Positions 14,993-23,883 are shown, counted from the stretch's first letter. The stretch is DNA of 50,793 nucleotides from a virus (IMGVR_UViG_3300034954_000142:1-50793); one strand, 5' to 3'. The notes: generated from the letters alone by a model not told the origin. Made by a program: numbers and translations.

Positions 14993-17900
14993 ATGGCAAA
15001 CAAAGCACCAGCAATTAAGGTCCAGAAGGCAAAACTTTATAAGATGATTTCTTATAGGGGGACTTCTGGTGGCAAGAAGTTTACTGCCCTGAGTGCTGCT
15101 GATGAGATGGGCAAGATTGCCAAGGAGCAGGATAAAGCATTTAAGACTATCACCTCAGGTATGAATTCCTTGGGTGCATCGATGAATGGCATTGCTATTC
15201 AAGTAGAGAAAATGACCCAAGCGATGAAAGATCGCGTCTCTAGTAAGATTCGTGGTGATGCCATCGTTAAGAAGCAAGAGGATGCTAAAGAGAAGCAAGA
15301 GGCAGATAGAGAGAAAAAGAAAACTGCCGCAGAGAAACTAAGAGAAGCAAAGAAAAAGAGAGCTGACGACGAGGAGAATAGCGAGAAGAAAAAGAAGAAG
15401 GTCCAAGGTGAAAAGATGAAAGAATTCAAGGAGGCAGCGAAATCTGCTTTCGGTGGATTCTTTGGTGCTATTGCTAGATTCCTTGGTGGTATCTTTAAGA
15501 TCTTTATTGCATTTGCTGCACTAGACTGGATCTCTAAGAATCCAGAGAAAGTCCAGAAACTTGTAGAAGGACTTGCTGCTATTGGTAAGTTTGTCTGGAA
15601 TATAACGTCATTCCTAGTGGGATCAGCGTTTGATGGACTGGTCAAATTTATGGAGAATCCCATATCCCTGAAGGGATTGTTGGGATTTGGACAGTTTCTA
15701 CTGTCTGCTGCTCCTATATTCTTGGGGATTGCATTCCTTAAGAATCCACTAGCAACAGCGAAGACTGTCGGATGGGTTGTTAGTAGTCTTGTCAAGGGTA
15801 TCCTTAACATTGGCGGGGCAATTAAAGCTGGTGGTAAGCTAAAGAAATTCTTTTCGTCTAAGTTTGGTAAGGTTGCCATTGCTGGGACCGTTGGTGTTAG
15901 TGCATATCTTGGAGCGAGAGCTGCTGGTGACAGTCAGGCAGAAGCAATCGGTGCTGGTGTAGGTACTGGTGGCGGTGCTCTAGTTGGTGAGGCAATCGGT
16001 AACAAGCTTGGTGGTCCCCTTGGTGGGATGATCGGTGGTGTTGCTGGTGGATTTGTTGGTGGTAAGGTAGGTAAAGCAGTTGGTGGATTCCTAGAGCCAA
16101 TCTTTGGACCTATTCAGAAATTCTTCGGCATGGTTGGAGAGGTCTTCAACAGTGTGATGGCACCTATTAAAGAGTCCTTAGGTGGATTCTTTGAAGCACT
16201 GGGTGCTGCGATGACTGGTATACTTGACTTCGTTGAGCCACATCTACCCCTAATCAGTAAGATTCTGGGTATTGGCATTCAGGTCATGTTTGCACCATTC
16301 TTCTTAGGATTGAAGGCACTGACAGCAGTGCTAAAATTCTTTGCACCTAAGACAGATGAGGTAGATAAAGAGAAGAGTAAGTCAGGTAAGGCAAGAGGCG
16401 GTCACTTCCAGACTGCTAAGATGGTTAAGCCCAAGATGGCATCTGGCGGGACATTTAACCTGCAAGATGAGATGGCGAAGCAACTTCGCCGCACAATGAA
16501 GTTGGGTAAGGCATTTGCTCAGCTCATGCAACTCCCATTCAAAGCATTGGGCGTTGGTATCATGACTGCCATCGGTGGTATTGGTAAAGTATTTGGTGCA
16601 TTCCTCCCAGCACCTATCAGAAATATGCTGGGGTCGATGATTGCACCCCTCGCTAAGATCTTTGGCGTGCCAATGTCTGCCATTGGTGGAAGTGCTGCCT
16701 CTAACGAGGAGATGAAGGGTGAGGATAAAGGAAAGGCAGACCCGAAGACTGACGCACTGACTTGGGAAGAGAAACTCTTAGAAGCAATCGCTGGTGACAA
16801 TGGCACCATTGCACTGTTTGGTAAACTATTCAAAGCAATCGTAGAGCATCCTATCTTTAAGGGTGTGAAGGCAGTTGCTAAGGGTCTCCTAGGTGCTGTT
16901 GGTAGTTTCTTTGGATTCTCTGAGGGTGGTTATGTGCCTGGCAGGGCAATGGGTGGATGGATCTCTGGTCCTCAGTCTGGTTATCCTGTGTCACTGGATG
17001 GTGGTGCTACCACTGCATTTATTGGTCATGGCACTGAGTGGGTTGGTATGAAGGGATTCGCAGGCGGTGGTGCATTCGTTGTGCCATTTGACACACCTGC
17101 AACTAGACAGAATCCTGGTCTCACACGTCAAAGAATGGGTGAGGCAATGCGTGGTGGTTATACCATGCCTTTCGCTAAGGGTGGATTCCTCCCTATGTTT
17201 AGTGCTGGTGGTAAGTTTGATCCTAAGGCATACGCTAAAGATTCATTCAAGGCAAGTAGAGTTGTCCTGAATGATAAGTCATACTATGTGACTTATGGTT
17301 ATGAAGGTGATCCTTCTGATGCAAAGATCAGCATCAAGAGCATGTCCAAGAGGACAAAAGCAGGATTTATGGGTATGGGTGAGCAGAGAATTGGTATTGA
17401 GCCTGGTACCGATGAATTTAATGCAGTCATGAATTCTCCTGGTCTTAAGACTGACATTGCTAATAGGCACAAGAGTAAGGGCGATTCTAGAGGTAGGAAT
17501 CACAACCCCTCTAACATCACTGAGATAAAGATTCATCCTAAAGCGATGAAGTTTTATGAATATAATAAGAGTTATCATGCCAATAAAGACGCTGGCATGT
17601 CTAATAAAGAAGCAGCTGAGGCATCTGCTGAAGAGCATGGCACAGTAACTGAAGCAGATCGTAAGGCAGCGAGAGAGGCAGAGAAGGAAAAGAAAAAGAA
17701 AAAGGGCGATGAGCCTAAAACTGAGTCTGCACAAGAGAGACTTGATAGACTCTTTGGTGAAGACGGTGTGCTGGCAAAAGGTCTGGGAGAGATGGGTAAA
17801 ACTGTCCCAGCAGCCACTGAAACAACCAACACCTCTGGCACTAAGGTAGAAAATGCTCAGCAGAATAAGACTGAAAGTAAGCTAGATAAACTGAAAGCAT

Positions 17901-18085
17901 TGACTGCAGAGCGTGATGCAGCAATGCAACCTATCGTCCAAGAAAGTAATGCAGCACCTATCATGGGTGGTGGAGAGAGTGAAATTATTATTCCAGGCAA
18001 AGATAAGAATGACGCTGATGAATTCCTAAACGCTAAGTTTGGGTTACTCAACGAATTCAATTCAACATATAGCAACTTCATGTAA
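14993..18085 (+). CDS. second tape-measure/hub-like protein, paralogue of the previous one
   Basis: The 1030-aa protein repeats the plan of its upstream neighbour without the enzymatic domains: a Lys/Glu-rich coiled coil (about 60-150), hydrophobic helices with AALDWISKNPEKVQKLVEGLAAIGKF, a Gly-rich block (GAGVGTGGGALVGEAIG), and the shared EPIFGPIxKFFGM segment. The C-terminal third is charged with a stretch of lysines. Matching blocks in the first protein (GALNWLSNPQNAERAV, EPIFGPIKRYFGM) show the two arose by duplication. Either could be the gp29-type tape measure; which one determines tail length cannot be told here. Confidence 0.7.
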   Translation: MANKAPAIKVQKAKLYKMISYRGTSGGKKFTALSAADEMGKIAKEQDKAFKTITSGMNSLGASMNGIAIQVEKMTQAMKDRVSSKIRGDAIVKKQEDAKEKQEADREKKKTAAEKLREAKKKRADDEENSEKKKKKVQGEKMKEFKEAAKSAFGGFFGAIARFLGGIFKIFIAFAALDWISKNPEKVQKLVEGLAAIGKFVWNITSFLVGSAFDGLVKFMENPISLKGLLGFGQFLLSAAPIFLGIAFLKNPLATAKTVGWVVSSLVKGILNIGGAIKAGGKLKKFFSSKFGKVAIAGTVGVSAYLGARAAGDSQAEAIGAGVGTGGGALVGEAIGNKLGGPLGGMIGGVAGGFVGGKVGKAVGGFLEPIFGPIQKFFGMVGEVFNSVMAPIKESLGGFFEALGAAMTGILDFVEPHLPLISKILGIGIQVMFAPFFLGLKALTAVLKFFAPKTDEVDKEKSKSGKARGGHFQTAKMVKPKMASGGTFNLQDEMAKQLRRTMKLGKAFAQLMQLPFKALGVGIMTAIGGIGKVFGAFLPAPIRNMLGSMIAPLAKIFGVPMSAIGGSAASNEEMKGEDKGKADPKTDALTWEEKLLEAIAGDNGTIALFGKLFKAIVEHPIFKGVKAVAKGLLGAVGSFFGFSEGGYVPGRAMGGWISGPQSGYPVSLDGGATTAFIGHGTEWVGMKGFAGGGAFVVPFDTPATRQNPGLTRQRMGEAMRGGYTMPFAKGGFLPMFSAGGKFDPKAYAKDSFKASRVVLNDKSYYVTYGYEGDPSDAKISIKSMSKRTKAGFMGMGEQRIGIEPGTDEFNAVMNSPGLKTDIANRHKSKGDSRGRNHNPSNITEIKIHPKAMKFYEYNKSYHANKDAGMSNKEAAEASAEEHGTVTEADRKAAREAEKEKKKKKGDEPKTESAQERLDRLFGEDGVLAKGLGEMGKTVPAATETTNTSGTKVENAQQNKTESKLDKLKALTAERDAAMQPIVQESNAAPIMGGGESEIIIPGKDKNDADEFLNAKFGLLNEFNSTYSNFM

Positions 18086-19461
18086 TGGCAGATCAGAAGT
18101 CTAGAGAATTTCAGTGTAAGAAGATCACCATCACAACTCTTAATGATAATGAGTTTGATGTGAAAGATCTGGTGGCAGAATTTAGGTATCTAGAGTCTAT
18201 TGAAGCAGCATTTGTACGTTGTGAGATGGTATTTGTTGACTCTATTGACTTTAACCTGAATCTACAAGGTGCTGAAAAGGTAGAGATTAACCTTGAGACT
18301 CTGGCAGCAGATGGTAAGGGTGATCTGAAACTAGAGTTGAAGGTTTATAAGATTGGTGACATCATCAAGTCTGAGAGAGGGCAGATGTATAAGGTCTACT
18401 GTTGTAGTCCTGAGATGTATAATAATGAATTGAATAAAGTCTTCAAAGCATTTGGTCCTATCGAAGAAGGTGGATCTAAAGATGTTGAGAATATCCCCAG
18501 ACATGTAGTCAAGAAATATCTTAAGGCACCTAATAAGCGTGTCAAGGAAGAAAACTTTGAGAATCATTCCAGAGTCATCGTGGTGTCTCCTAACTGGAGA
18601 CCCGTGGATCTCATCTCATATATTTCAGATAAGGTTACTAGGATAACAACTGGTAAGGGTAAGGCAAAGCAATCTGGATTCTTATTCTATGAAAATCAGC
18701 GAGGATTTAATTTTAAGTCCATTGACATGCTTTGTGAGCAAGGGTTTGAGTTCCAGTATAGATATCAACAGCAGGGTCAATTAGATGAAGACGATCCTGG
18801 TTATTACAACATCGAATCGATTCAGTATCCTGATAAGGCGAATCACCTCAGACACATGAGGATGGGCACATATAAGACGATCACCACTGGTATATGTGTG
18901 CCTATTCCAACGATGAATAACCTCACACAATCTGGAGGTAGTAATGACAAGAAAAAGTCTCCCTCAGGGACGGTATATCCTGCGAGAGAGACGGCGTTTG
19001 ATTCTATCTTCGGTAGAGCGTCCACTCTAGAAAAACAACCTCCATTTAATATGCCTGAGGAAGTTTCTGGAGAAGGGGCATCGCCTACCAGACAGAAGAT
19101 GCGAGTCATTCCAGCACTTGCACACCAACAGGGTGATGAAAAGACAGGGACTCCAAAAGGAGATCCTGACAATGGTACGCAAGCATTTGACACTCTAGCA
19201 GTTGCAGAATATGCCGCCGCTAGGTATAATTTAATGAAGGCTATTCAGCTAACTATTACTGTACCTGGAAACACTGCACTCTGTGCAGGAGACGTAATCA
19301 AACTGATTATTCCTGGATCTCAGGAAGAAGGTAAGAGAGTCGAAAGAGATAAGAAATTCAGTGGGAAATATCTTATTGCTGCCCACACTTTTTCTTACAA
19401 TTCCAAAGGTTGTACATCTGAATTCCTTTTAATTAGAGATTCCATCCCAAAAGCAAAGTAA
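18085..19461 (+). CDS. 27: gp27-like baseplate hub protein
   Basis: The 458-aa product begins with SREFQCKKITITTLNDNEFDVKDLVAEFRYLESIEAAF, a beta-rich start like T4 gp27/VgrG hub domains, and contains SPNWRPVDLISYISDKVT and FLFYENQRGFNFKSIDML, both typical of the cyanophage hub. T4 gp27 (391 aa) forms the trimeric torus that carries the gp5 spike and leads DNA into the tube. It overlaps the previous stop (TAATG) and is followed two bases later by the CP12-like gene, so that gene is expressed late with the hub. Confidence 0.75.
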   Translation: MADQKSREFQCKKITITTLNDNEFDVKDLVAEFRYLESIEAAFVRCEMVFVDSIDFNLNLQGAEKVEINLETLAADGKGDLKLELKVYKIGDIIKSERGQMYKVYCCSPEMYNNELNKVFKAFGPIEEGGSKDVENIPRHVVKKYLKAPNKRVKEENFENHSRVIVVSPNWRPVDLISYISDKVTRITTGKGKAKQSGFLFYENQRGFNFKSIDMLCEQGFEFQYRYQQQGQLDEDDPGYYNIESIQYPDKANHLRHMRMGTYKTITTGICVPIPTMNNLTQSGGSNDKKKSPSGTVYPARETAFDSIFGRASTLEKQPPFNMPEEVSGEGASPTRQKMRVIPALAHQQGDEKTGTPKGDPDNGTQAFDTLAVAEYAAARYNLMKAIQLTITVPGNTALCAGDVIKLIIPGSQEEGKRVERDKKFSGKYLIAAHTFSYNSKGCTSEFLLIRDSIPKAK

Positions 19462-19462
19462 C

Positions 19463-19690
19463 ATGGAAAACATCGAATCACACATCAAGAAGGACAAAGA
19501 AATTCTTGATAATCCTAACACAAATCCTCAGATGCGTCGTCACATCGAAGGCGAATTGCATGATCTAGAGGAATATGTCGAGCATCACAAGAAAGAGATT
19601 GAGGCAGGAGATCATCACGATCCTACATATCTCGAGCTCTACTGCGATCAAAACCCTTCAGAGCCTGAGTGTCTAGTCTACGAGGATTGA
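19463..19690 (+). CDS. cp12: CP12-like Calvin-cycle inhibitor
   Basis: CP12 clamps GAPDH and phosphoribulokinase into an inactive complex and so shuts down the Calvin cycle. The C-terminal block YCDQNPSEPECLVYED matches the CP12 GAPDH-binding motif, with Cys61 and Cys70 spaced by eight residues as in plant and cyanobacterial CP12. The N-terminal cysteine pair of cellular CP12 is missing; the middle helix (ELHDLEEYVEHH) partly resembles the AWDxVEEL helix. Cyanophage cp12 genes are described as redirecting host carbon flux toward the pentose phosphate pathway. The gene follows gene 27 by one base. Confidence 0.7.
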   Translation: MENIESHIKKDKEILDNPNTNPQMRRHIEGELHDLEEYVEHHKKEIEAGDHHDPTYLELYCDQNPSEPECLVYED

Positions 19691-19715
19691 CAAACCTCGC
19701 ATAAATTATTATAAT
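19687..19715 (+). promoter_or_regulatory. consensus sigma-70 promoter before cpeT-like gene
   Basis: A perfect TTGACA (19687-19692), a 17-base spacer and a perfect TATAAT (19710-19715) lie between the CP12-like and CpeT-like genes. The expected transcription start is near 19722, 12 bases before the cpeT-like ATG. This is the early/host-type promoter of T4-like cyanophages, and its -35 overlaps the cp12 stop. Confidence 0.85.
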
Positions 19716-19733
19716 AACCATGTAAGGGTTGAG

Positions 19734-20195
19734 ATGAATAACTTTGAAGAGCTCTTATATGGGCATTATCGTAATAGGTTGCAGGCGCAGTCAAATCCAG
19801 CACAGTGGCCACAGATAGATATCAGGATTTGGAGGACACAATCAGGTGTCTTTGAATCCAAATCCTGGTACAAATATCAAGGAGAGAAGTCTCCTTATAA
19901 CTGGTTGAGGTATAAGATTACTGATATTACCGAAACCACTGTCAAGACAGATATTTTTAATATTCTTAAACAAGAGGATAGTTGTCCTTTTGTATGGACT
20001 TGGGACGGTAGATGGTGGACAGGTGTCCCTGATGACTGGTGTCAAGTCGGAAAGTATTTGGTTAAATCCCGTATCAGATTTGATGGACTGGACTATAGGT
20101 CTATGGATCAGGGTTGGGATACAGAAACAGATCAACAAGCGTGGGGTAAACCTGAAGAAGAAGGTGAGTTTCTCTTCACCTTGCTTGATAAATAA
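19734..20195 (+). CDS. cpeT: CpeT/CpcT-like bilin lyase family protein
   Basis: The 153-aa protein fits the CpeT family, which attaches phycobilins to phycobiliprotein cysteines: LLYGHYRNRLQAQSNPAQWPQI at the start, SCPFVWTWDGRWWTGVPDDWC, then RIRFDGLDYRSMDQGWDTET and QAWGKPEEEGEFLF. Phage CpeT homologues are common in Synechococcus myoviruses and are assumed to maintain light harvesting during infection; activity of this one is untested. It lies inside a late baseplate operon yet has its own consensus sigma-70 promoter, so early expression is likely. Cellular CpeT/CpcT is longer (about 200 aa). Confidence 0.8.
   Translation: MNNFEELLYGHYRNRLQAQSNPAQWPQIDIRIWRTQSGVFESKSWYKYQGEKSPYNWLRYKITDITETTVKTDIFNILKQEDSCPFVWTWDGRWWTGVPDDWCQVGKYLVKSRIRFDGLDYRSMDQGWDTETDQQAWGKPEEEGEFLFTLLDK
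20187..20194 (+). promoter_or_regulatory. late promoter GATAAATA before gene 5
   Basis: GATAAATA overlaps the end of the cpeT-like gene and lies 23 bases before the gene 5 ATG. It matches the NATAAATA consensus of T4-like cyanophage late promoters, giving the spike gene its own late start. Confidence 0.6.
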
Positions 20196-20216
20196 TCACA
20201 CGGAATTATTATTCAA

Positions 20217-22952
20217 ATGAGAGAGCGTACTGACTACTTAGGTAGAGACGGATACACCTGGTGGATCGGGGAAGTTGAGAATATCAAAGACCCCTCCAAA
20301 CTGGGTCGGGTCCAAGTGCGTATTCTCGGTTGGTATACTGGTCATAAAGCAAAACAAGCATACACCAAGGAAATGCCTACTAAGGTATTGCCATGGGCAC
20401 AGGTATTGCTGCCATGTGATAAGGCACAGACAGGATCTACAGGATCAACCTCCGAGTTGCAACCTGGCGCATGGGTCATGGGATTCTTCCTTGACGGTGA
20501 TGAGGCACAGTTGCCTATTGTCATGGGTGCATTCCGTGGTTTCCAGACAAAAGAAGATCCGTCAAAGAAAACAACTGCTGCTGATGGCACAGTTGCAGAG
20601 GAGAAAGCGACGAATACTCCTCAGAAAAAAGATTTGGCAGGGAATGAGAGGAATGACGGTCACCCCTTCCCTAAGAGACAAGCAACTACACCTCCAGATC
20701 CCGCTGGTAGCGGTATGGAAGAGTCTCGTGGTGCTATCTCCACTGCTGAAGAAACTCTACCTGGCAATGCTGTTACTAACCCAGCAAAACCTCCAGTCCA
20801 AGCACAGTCTATTGCAGACGGTGTTGCTGGTGCAGGTGGCGAAGGATTTAAGATTGACCTAGAGCGTCAGCTCACTGAGCTCGGCAACATGGCAGCGACC
20901 CTTGGATCTGGTCCTGGTGGATTCATCTCTCTTGCAACTGGTAAGAAGGTTGCAGGTGATAAGGTGATGGAGCACATGGGTAAGATCATGAATTTCCTCG
21001 CTGGTGGTATTGCTGGTATTCTGGCACCATTGAAGGAAATGCTTGCCAAACTCATTGCTGAGGTGGTGGGTGCTATTGTTAAAATTATCTCTAGTTTCGT
21101 GCCTCTGGTTGTGATCAACACAATCATGATGTTTCTTGAGATGATCTTTGATATCTTCTGTATGAAGAAACCGATGTGGTTGGGGCTAGTGCAAGCCGCA
21201 ATATCGGATGTCTCTGCGTTCGCTAATAATATAGCGACGCAGATTGTAGATAAGATTGCTGATAAACTTAAGGGTGTTGATGCTGCTGTTAAGGGTGTTA
21301 CTAACCGCGTCCTTAGTGGTATCACCAATACAATGAATCGCGTCAAAGATATCGCTGGTGATGTGATTGCTGCTGTTGATATGGCAAAAGGTATCGCTGG
21401 TGCAGCAAGAAGTCTTGGTAAGACTGTGCAGATGATCTTTGAGTTTGACTTCACCAGTCTTGATTGGGCAGGTTTGATCAAACTTCTGTTTGCTCTCTTG
21501 CAGATGTTCTTCAAGAAAGATTGCGGGAGGAAAATTAAACGACCGAAGTCTAAACGGTGGTATCCGTTGATCGGGACCACTGAGTGTGATAACGTCCATG
21601 AAGCAATCGTTGGCACACCATTTGCAGACTATCAGGGTGGTATCTCTGGTAATAAGGGTGGTAGTTTCATCGATAAGATGTTTACTGCTATTGATACAGA
21701 TCTCATGGAGGTGGTTACTCATCTCAATGGTGCTAAAGATATCAATGATGCAACGCCAGGCGTTGAGAAGCAGATCAAACAGGGTCCTGGCGGTGTCTCT
21801 ACATTCCAAGATGCCCATGGTAACGAGCATAAGAATGTCCCTAACAATGAGACTAAGATTATTGCTAGGGACAAGTGTGAGACCATTAAAGGTAACTATG
21901 TGCTGACTGTTGAAGGTGACTTCTATCTCAAGGTCATGGGTAACTATCACGAAGAAGTGACAGGTGCCAAGAATGACAACGCTTCTCAAGGTCCACAGGC
22001 AAAGTCTGAGGGTAAGACCAAGAATCCTGACAAGGATGATGCTAAGACAGATCTAGATGCTCAGAGTCAGAAGGTTGTTGATAGGACTGAGAATAAGAAA
22101 ACTAAAATTGCTAAACAAGGCACAGATGTGACTGCAGGTCTTAATGTTGGTGGTGCTGATAAGTCTTCCACTAAGAAGAAAGACAAGAAGCAGGACATGA
22201 TTAACATGGTCCACATCAAACAGACTGAGCGTGACCAATACTTTAAGGCATTGCCTGGTGGTCATTTCTATCCTGTTGATGAGATTCCATATCATCCTGA
22301 AGCAGACCATCACGGTAGAGTGCCTTGGGGTAGTCAACTATCAGGTAAGTTGGAAGACAAGAAGGAGCAGAAGTCTGGATCTCGTAAAGAAGGTGATCAT
22401 GAGATTGCATACACTGGTGACGTTAGTATTCAGGGTGCAAAGGTTAAGATCACTGGTATCAACTCGATTGCATTTAACTCTCAGACTATCAAGACTGAAG
22501 CAAATACGATTGAAAACGTTGCCTCTGGTGAGATCACTAACGAAGCAAACTGGATCTCCTCCTTCCTCAACAGTGGTAGATTTGAGATCGTTGCAGTATT
22601 CAATCCACTGAAAGCACTGTCTGGTCAATTCACCTTTGTTTGTGGTGCTATCGTTGATATCACTACTGACCTACCTATTCCTGGTCTCGCACCACCTACA
22701 CAGACTAGAATCTGTCTGGGTACATCGATGCCTGCCTCAATGAATGATATCCTTATGGGATCAACAGCAGGTGTCCACTCAACCTTCATCGCATCTCCTA
22801 CTGGTGTGATTGCTGAGTTTGTGCCTACTGGTGCTCTGTTGAATCAGGTTGCAACTGGTCTGATCCACACTGGTGTCGGCACTGGTTACATGGCAACTGG
22901 TTGCGGTCTCGGACCTCATCAGGTCTATGGCTTGCCATTGCTGCTGAATTGA
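20217..22952 (+). CDS. 5: gp5-like baseplate central spike protein without lysozyme domain
   Basis: The N-terminal 110 residues form the gp5 OB-fold (WWIGEVENIKDPSKLGRVQVRILGW ... LPWAQVLLP ... GAWVMGFFLDGDEAQLPIVMG). The C-terminal half has repeating beta-prism strands (CETIKGNYVLTVEGDFYLKVMGNYHEEV, IQGAKVKITGINSIAFNS). Instead of the T4 lysozyme domain the middle (about 215-420) is helical and very hydrophobic (MNFLAGGIAGILAPLKEMLAKL, FVPLVVINTIMMFLEMIFDIF). At 911 aa it is far longer than T4 gp5 (575). The lytic function appears to have moved to the tape-measure-like protein at 11363-14989. It starts behind a late promoter. Confidence 0.85.
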   Translation: MRERTDYLGRDGYTWWIGEVENIKDPSKLGRVQVRILGWYTGHKAKQAYTKEMPTKVLPWAQVLLPCDKAQTGSTGSTSELQPGAWVMGFFLDGDEAQLPIVMGAFRGFQTKEDPSKKTTAADGTVAEEKATNTPQKKDLAGNERNDGHPFPKRQATTPPDPAGSGMEESRGAISTAEETLPGNAVTNPAKPPVQAQSIADGVAGAGGEGFKIDLERQLTELGNMAATLGSGPGGFISLATGKKVAGDKVMEHMGKIMNFLAGGIAGILAPLKEMLAKLIAEVVGAIVKIISSFVPLVVINTIMMFLEMIFDIFCMKKPMWLGLVQAAISDVSAFANNIATQIVDKIADKLKGVDAAVKGVTNRVLSGITNTMNRVKDIAGDVIAAVDMAKGIAGAARSLGKTVQMIFEFDFTSLDWAGLIKLLFALLQMFFKKDCGRKIKRPKSKRWYPLIGTTECDNVHEAIVGTPFADYQGGISGNKGGSFIDKMFTAIDTDLMEVVTHLNGAKDINDATPGVEKQIKQGPGGVSTFQDAHGNEHKNVPNNETKIIARDKCETIKGNYVLTVEGDFYLKVMGNYHEEVTGAKNDNASQGPQAKSEGKTKNPDKDDAKTDLDAQSQKVVDRTENKKTKIAKQGTDVTAGLNVGGADKSSTKKKDKKQDMINMVHIKQTERDQYFKALPGGHFYPVDEIPYHPEADHHGRVPWGSQLSGKLEDKKEQKSGSRKEGDHEIAYTGDVSIQGAKVKITGINSIAFNSQTIKTEANTIENVASGEITNEANWISSFLNSGRFEIVAVFNPLKALSGQFTFVCGAIVDITTDLPIPGLAPPTQTRICLGTSMPASMNDILMGSTAGVHSTFIASPTGVIAEFVPTGALLNQVATGLIHTGVGTGYMATGCGLGPHQVYGLPLLLN

Positions 22953-22962
22953 TGTATGATAC

Positions 22963-22984
22963 GGGGGTCTACATCATGATCCCC
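22963..22984 (+). other. hairpin before the 63-aa gene
   Basis: GGGGGTC (22963-22969) pairs with GATCCCC (22978-22984), seven pairs with one G-U and an eight-base loop, ten bases after the gene 5 stop. There is no T tract, so it may not terminate transcription. It ends one base before the next ATG and would cover the ribosome-binding region, so it could damp translation. Confidence 0.35.
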
Positions 22985-22985
22985 A

Positions 22986-23177
22986 ATGACGGAATCCACC
23001 TACCTTGAGCATATCTGGGTTAACATCACTCAACGCACAGTCAAAATCCTTGACAACGAAGGAGTTGACGAAGTAATCACATGGAAGTTTGATGAAGAGG
23101 GTGCTGAGGGATTCCATGAGACAATCGTTGAATTCAACAAAAACATTCCTGAAGATTTAATTACATACCTCGCATGA
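22986..23177 (+). CDS. small hypothetical protein (63 aa)
   Basis: An acidic protein with a beta-like start (YLEHIWVNITQRTVKILDNEGVDEVITWKF) and helical end. No family is recognised. It overlaps the next gene by ATGA, supporting real translation. Confidence 0.55.
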   Translation: MTESTYLEHIWVNITQRTVKILDNEGVDEVITWKFDEEGAEGFHETIVEFNKNIPEDLITYLA

Positions 23178-23422
23178 ATAGTATTATTACGCTATCCTGT
23201 CAAGAAGTCCAAGACAACTTTGAATTCGTATTTTCTCTAGTGGAGAGGGGTCACACCATCAAAATTATCCATCCTAATGGAGTTTGTATGATGACGCCTC
23301 TGGTCACAAAGGACAGGGGATCTGAGATAAATATCCCAGACCCTGAAGAATTTGTGCCTGATCCCGCTGGGGTAAGTGCATACGTTGCAGAGTCTCTGGG
23401 AGAAATGACGCAAAACTTCTAA
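23174..23422 (+). CDS. Phd/YefM-like small protein
   Basis: The first 50 residues, ITLSCQEVQDNF, FVFSLVERGHTIKII and VCMMTPL, follow the Phd/YefM antitoxin pattern (strand, helix with NF, RVE-G-E, strand, strand ending in a Pro). The rest is an acidic, proline-rich extension. No toxin-like gene of the Doc/YoeB type sits next to it, so an orphan DNA-binding or anti-toxin role is only a guess from fold resemblance. Confidence 0.45.
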   Translation: MNSIITLSCQEVQDNFEFVFSLVERGHTIKIIHPNGVCMMTPLVTKDRGSEINIPDPEEFVPDPAGVSAYVAESLGEMTQNF

Positions 23423-23423
23423 C

Positions 23424-23696
23424 ATGAATAAGATTCGGATCACTAACTCGTTTCACAATCTTAAAGACGTAGGTATAGTCCAGATGTATTTCATCCAAGG
23501 CATACCTTTTACATTTGAAGAGTTACCTGCTCCGATGAAGGAAATGGAAGAAGTAAAACTTGACGCAGATACAGCACGAGAATATACTATGGATGATCTC
23601 TACAGAGCATCTGATTATCTCGTAATGGAAGGGTGTCATCCTATCTTATTTGATCTCAGTGATTGGATTGAAAATTATGAGGAAGTCCCTGAGTGA
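23424..23696 (+). CDS. hypothetical protein (90 aa)
   Basis: The product starts MNKIRITNSFHNLKDVGIVQ and is acidic with mixed alpha/beta character. No domain is recognised. It begins one base after the previous stop and overlaps the next gene. Confidence 0.55.
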   Translation: MNKIRITNSFHNLKDVGIVQMYFIQGIPFTFEELPAPMKEMEEVKLDADTAREYTMDDLYRASDYLVMEGCHPILFDLSDWIENYEEVPE

Positions 23697-23883
23697 GTAT
23701 GAGTTTAATGGTAGACCAGTAACAGCAATAAACCTCCTCTTGCTTATTAGCGAGATGGAGGGCACCTATCAACACCTCAAATACATGGGGTTTGAAGAGG
23801 ATATGAAAACTATTGACACAATGAAGAAAAGATACTATAGTCTTTACTTCAAGAAGAAGAAAGAAGAAAAGTCGCCTCCGTAG
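23677..23883 (+). CDS. hypothetical protein (68 aa) ending inside the tRNA gene
   Basis: I used the ATG at 23677, which overlaps the upstream gene by 20 bases; other starts (such as CTG at 23689 after GAGGAAG) are possible. The product has a helical core (AINLLLLISEMEGTYQHLKYMGFEEDM) and a Lys-rich tail. Its TAG stop (23881-23883) is part of the 5' end of the tRNA-Thr, giving a ten-base overlap. Function is unknown. Confidence 0.5.
   Translation: MRKSLSEYEFNGRPVTAINLLLLISEMEGTYQHLKYMGFEEDMKTIDTMKKRYYSLYFKKKKEEKSPP
23813..23841 (+). promoter_or_regulatory. sigma-70 promoter for tRNA-Thr
   Basis: TTGACA (23813-23818), a 17-base spacer and TATAGT (23836-23841, five of six to consensus) lie within the preceding small gene, with an expected start about 25 bases before the tRNA. 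This would allow early expression of the tRNA independent of the late tail operon. Confidence 0.6.

Noticed and set aside
15199-15879. 226-codon minus-strand frame rich in Phe/Ser
   Set aside because: It is the shadow of the Lys/Glu-rich coiled coil of the second tape-measure-like gene (runs of AAG give CTT).
20867-21989. two long minus-strand frames inside gene 5
   Set aside because: Both are antisense to the conserved gp5 frame with no ribosome-binding sites or recognisable domains.
22963-22984. rho-independent terminator after gene 5
   Set aside because: The hairpin is not followed by a T run and touches the next start codon; kept only as a hairpin.
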